Positions 63,511-64,000 of a DNA stretch of 64,000 nucleotides are shown here, one piece after another; the stretch's first letter is position 1, and each line of letters opens with the position of its first letter. The notes beneath the pieces were generated by a model. That model saw nothing but the letters and a program-made list of their open reading frames with translations. It was not told the DNA's origin and did not search any database. The stretch spans positions 91,537,501-91,601,500 of the forward strand of contig JASDFA010000001.1 of the NCBI GenBank assembly GCA_035772735.1. The letters run 5' to 3'. This DNA is from Datura wrightii. Taxonomy: Eukaryota > Streptophyta > Magnoliopsida > Solanales > Solanaceae. The position numbers were made by a program, and so were the translations under genes.

Positions 63511-63523
63511 GGCTCTGATACCA
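63511..63523 (-). promoter_or_regulatory. tRNA-Met primer-binding site of B4
   Basis: TGGTATCAGAGCC on the minus strand, identical to the lineage-A sites. It marks the start of minus-strand DNA synthesis and the conventional genome origin. Confidence 0.92.
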
Positions 63524-64000
63524 AACAAACCAGGATCCAGAAAGGCTGGCGGTAGTCCGCACGGCTTCTCCAGAACTAGGCTAAATTAATATCCTTAAAC
63601 AAGGATTAAAATAGAGAGATTCAGGCATGAAAACTCATAACCTTATTTATATAACCTCAAGCCATATTTGGTTGAATCTTAACTGTATGGTCAAACTTTT
63701 ACCCAAGCAAGGGGCTTGTCAGATATACAAATACTGTAGAATTTCGAGACCATGTGTCTAGGACATCCCGAAGGATTCAGTGGGATATAATCGCCCTTAA
63801 AATATAACAACAAATCGGGCTTCTCACCACACGCTAGACGTAGCCACTAAGGCAAATCTGAAATTCTACAGTACTTGCATCGACTGTACCACCATCTCGG
63901 AACCAAGCTAAGCATTCAAACAACATTGGTTGAAGTCATATAGTATAGGTTAATTATCTTTATGAATGAATCTCTGAATTTTAATAGGCCTAATTCATCA
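63524..64000 (-). promoter_or_regulatory. Leader of the next lineage-B unit, running off the window
   Basis: Continuous with B4 across the primer site and homologous to 232-720 of B1, for example ACCAGGATCC and GGCTGGCGGTAGTCC. Leader directly upstream of B4 means either B4's own 5' leader or a head-to-tail tandem unit to the right. It has no ORF of note. Confidence 0.8.

Noticed and set aside
30247..63523. Lineages A and B as two segments of one bipartite viral genome
   Set aside because: Each lineage carries its own movement, capsid, RT and last ORF, plus promoter and primer site, so neither depends structurally on the other.

Overview
The window looks like an AT-rich, repeat-dominated stretch of a dicot nuclear genome, most likely Solanaceae. 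I see no ordinary host gene. The Solanaceae call is an inference from general familiarity with repeats of that family: foldback elements with 'ATTGAACAAA...TTTGGTCC'-like ends, and a Ty3-type LTR rich in ACGAGTCGT palindromes. The dominant content is endogenous plant pararetrovirus (Caulimoviridae) DNA, most like the florendovirus-type lineages: a movement protein, a capsid/zinc-knuckle/protease/RT/RNase H polyprotein, a last ORF of unknown function, and a tRNA-Met primer site. I could not confirm the genus without a search.

Layout. 1-219: AT-rich degenerate repeat. 220-8308: minus-strand pararetrovirus copy B1, missing only the start of the movement gene and ending on the left exactly in its primer-binding site. 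8309-28237: transposon graveyard with nested Helitron-like elements, two foldback elements, microsatellites and two solo LTRs with perfect 5-bp target duplications (13268-17933 and 22800-25104). 28238-30246: a long ATT microsatellite, then a fragment of a third, B-related lineage (C) on the minus strand, then another ATT run. 30247-48288: plus-strand head-to-tail array of lineage A (A1, A2 and truncated A3, unit about 7.6 kb). 48289-50874: minus-strand lineage-B fragment (B2) carrying an 898-bp hAT-type element. 50871-63523: nearly full-length minus-strand B copy (B4, about 8.3 kb of virus) with a 4.56-kb Ty1/copia element in its last ORF. 63524-64000: the leader of a further B unit that runs out of the window.

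How the viral genes fit together. In lineage B the order is MP, CP-protease-RT-RNase H, a short ORF of 85 codons, then the last ORF. Each boundary is a stop/start contact (TAAATG, ATGA, ATGA), which suggests translation by termination-reinitiation on one RNA. Lineage A has overlapping stop/start pairs at its two junctions and lacks the short ORF. The short ORF, kept without indels in two B copies and broken by stops at different codons, is the least expected coding feature here. Essentially every polyprotein and movement gene carries frameshifts or stops; only the last ORF of A1 and of A2 is intact. Two stops are common to A1 and A2, so the array seems to have been amplified from an already damaged copy. 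Several junctions (A2 inverted insert, A3/B2, B2/B4) show 2-5 bp microhomology, and two of them fall 11 bp apart in the capsid gene.
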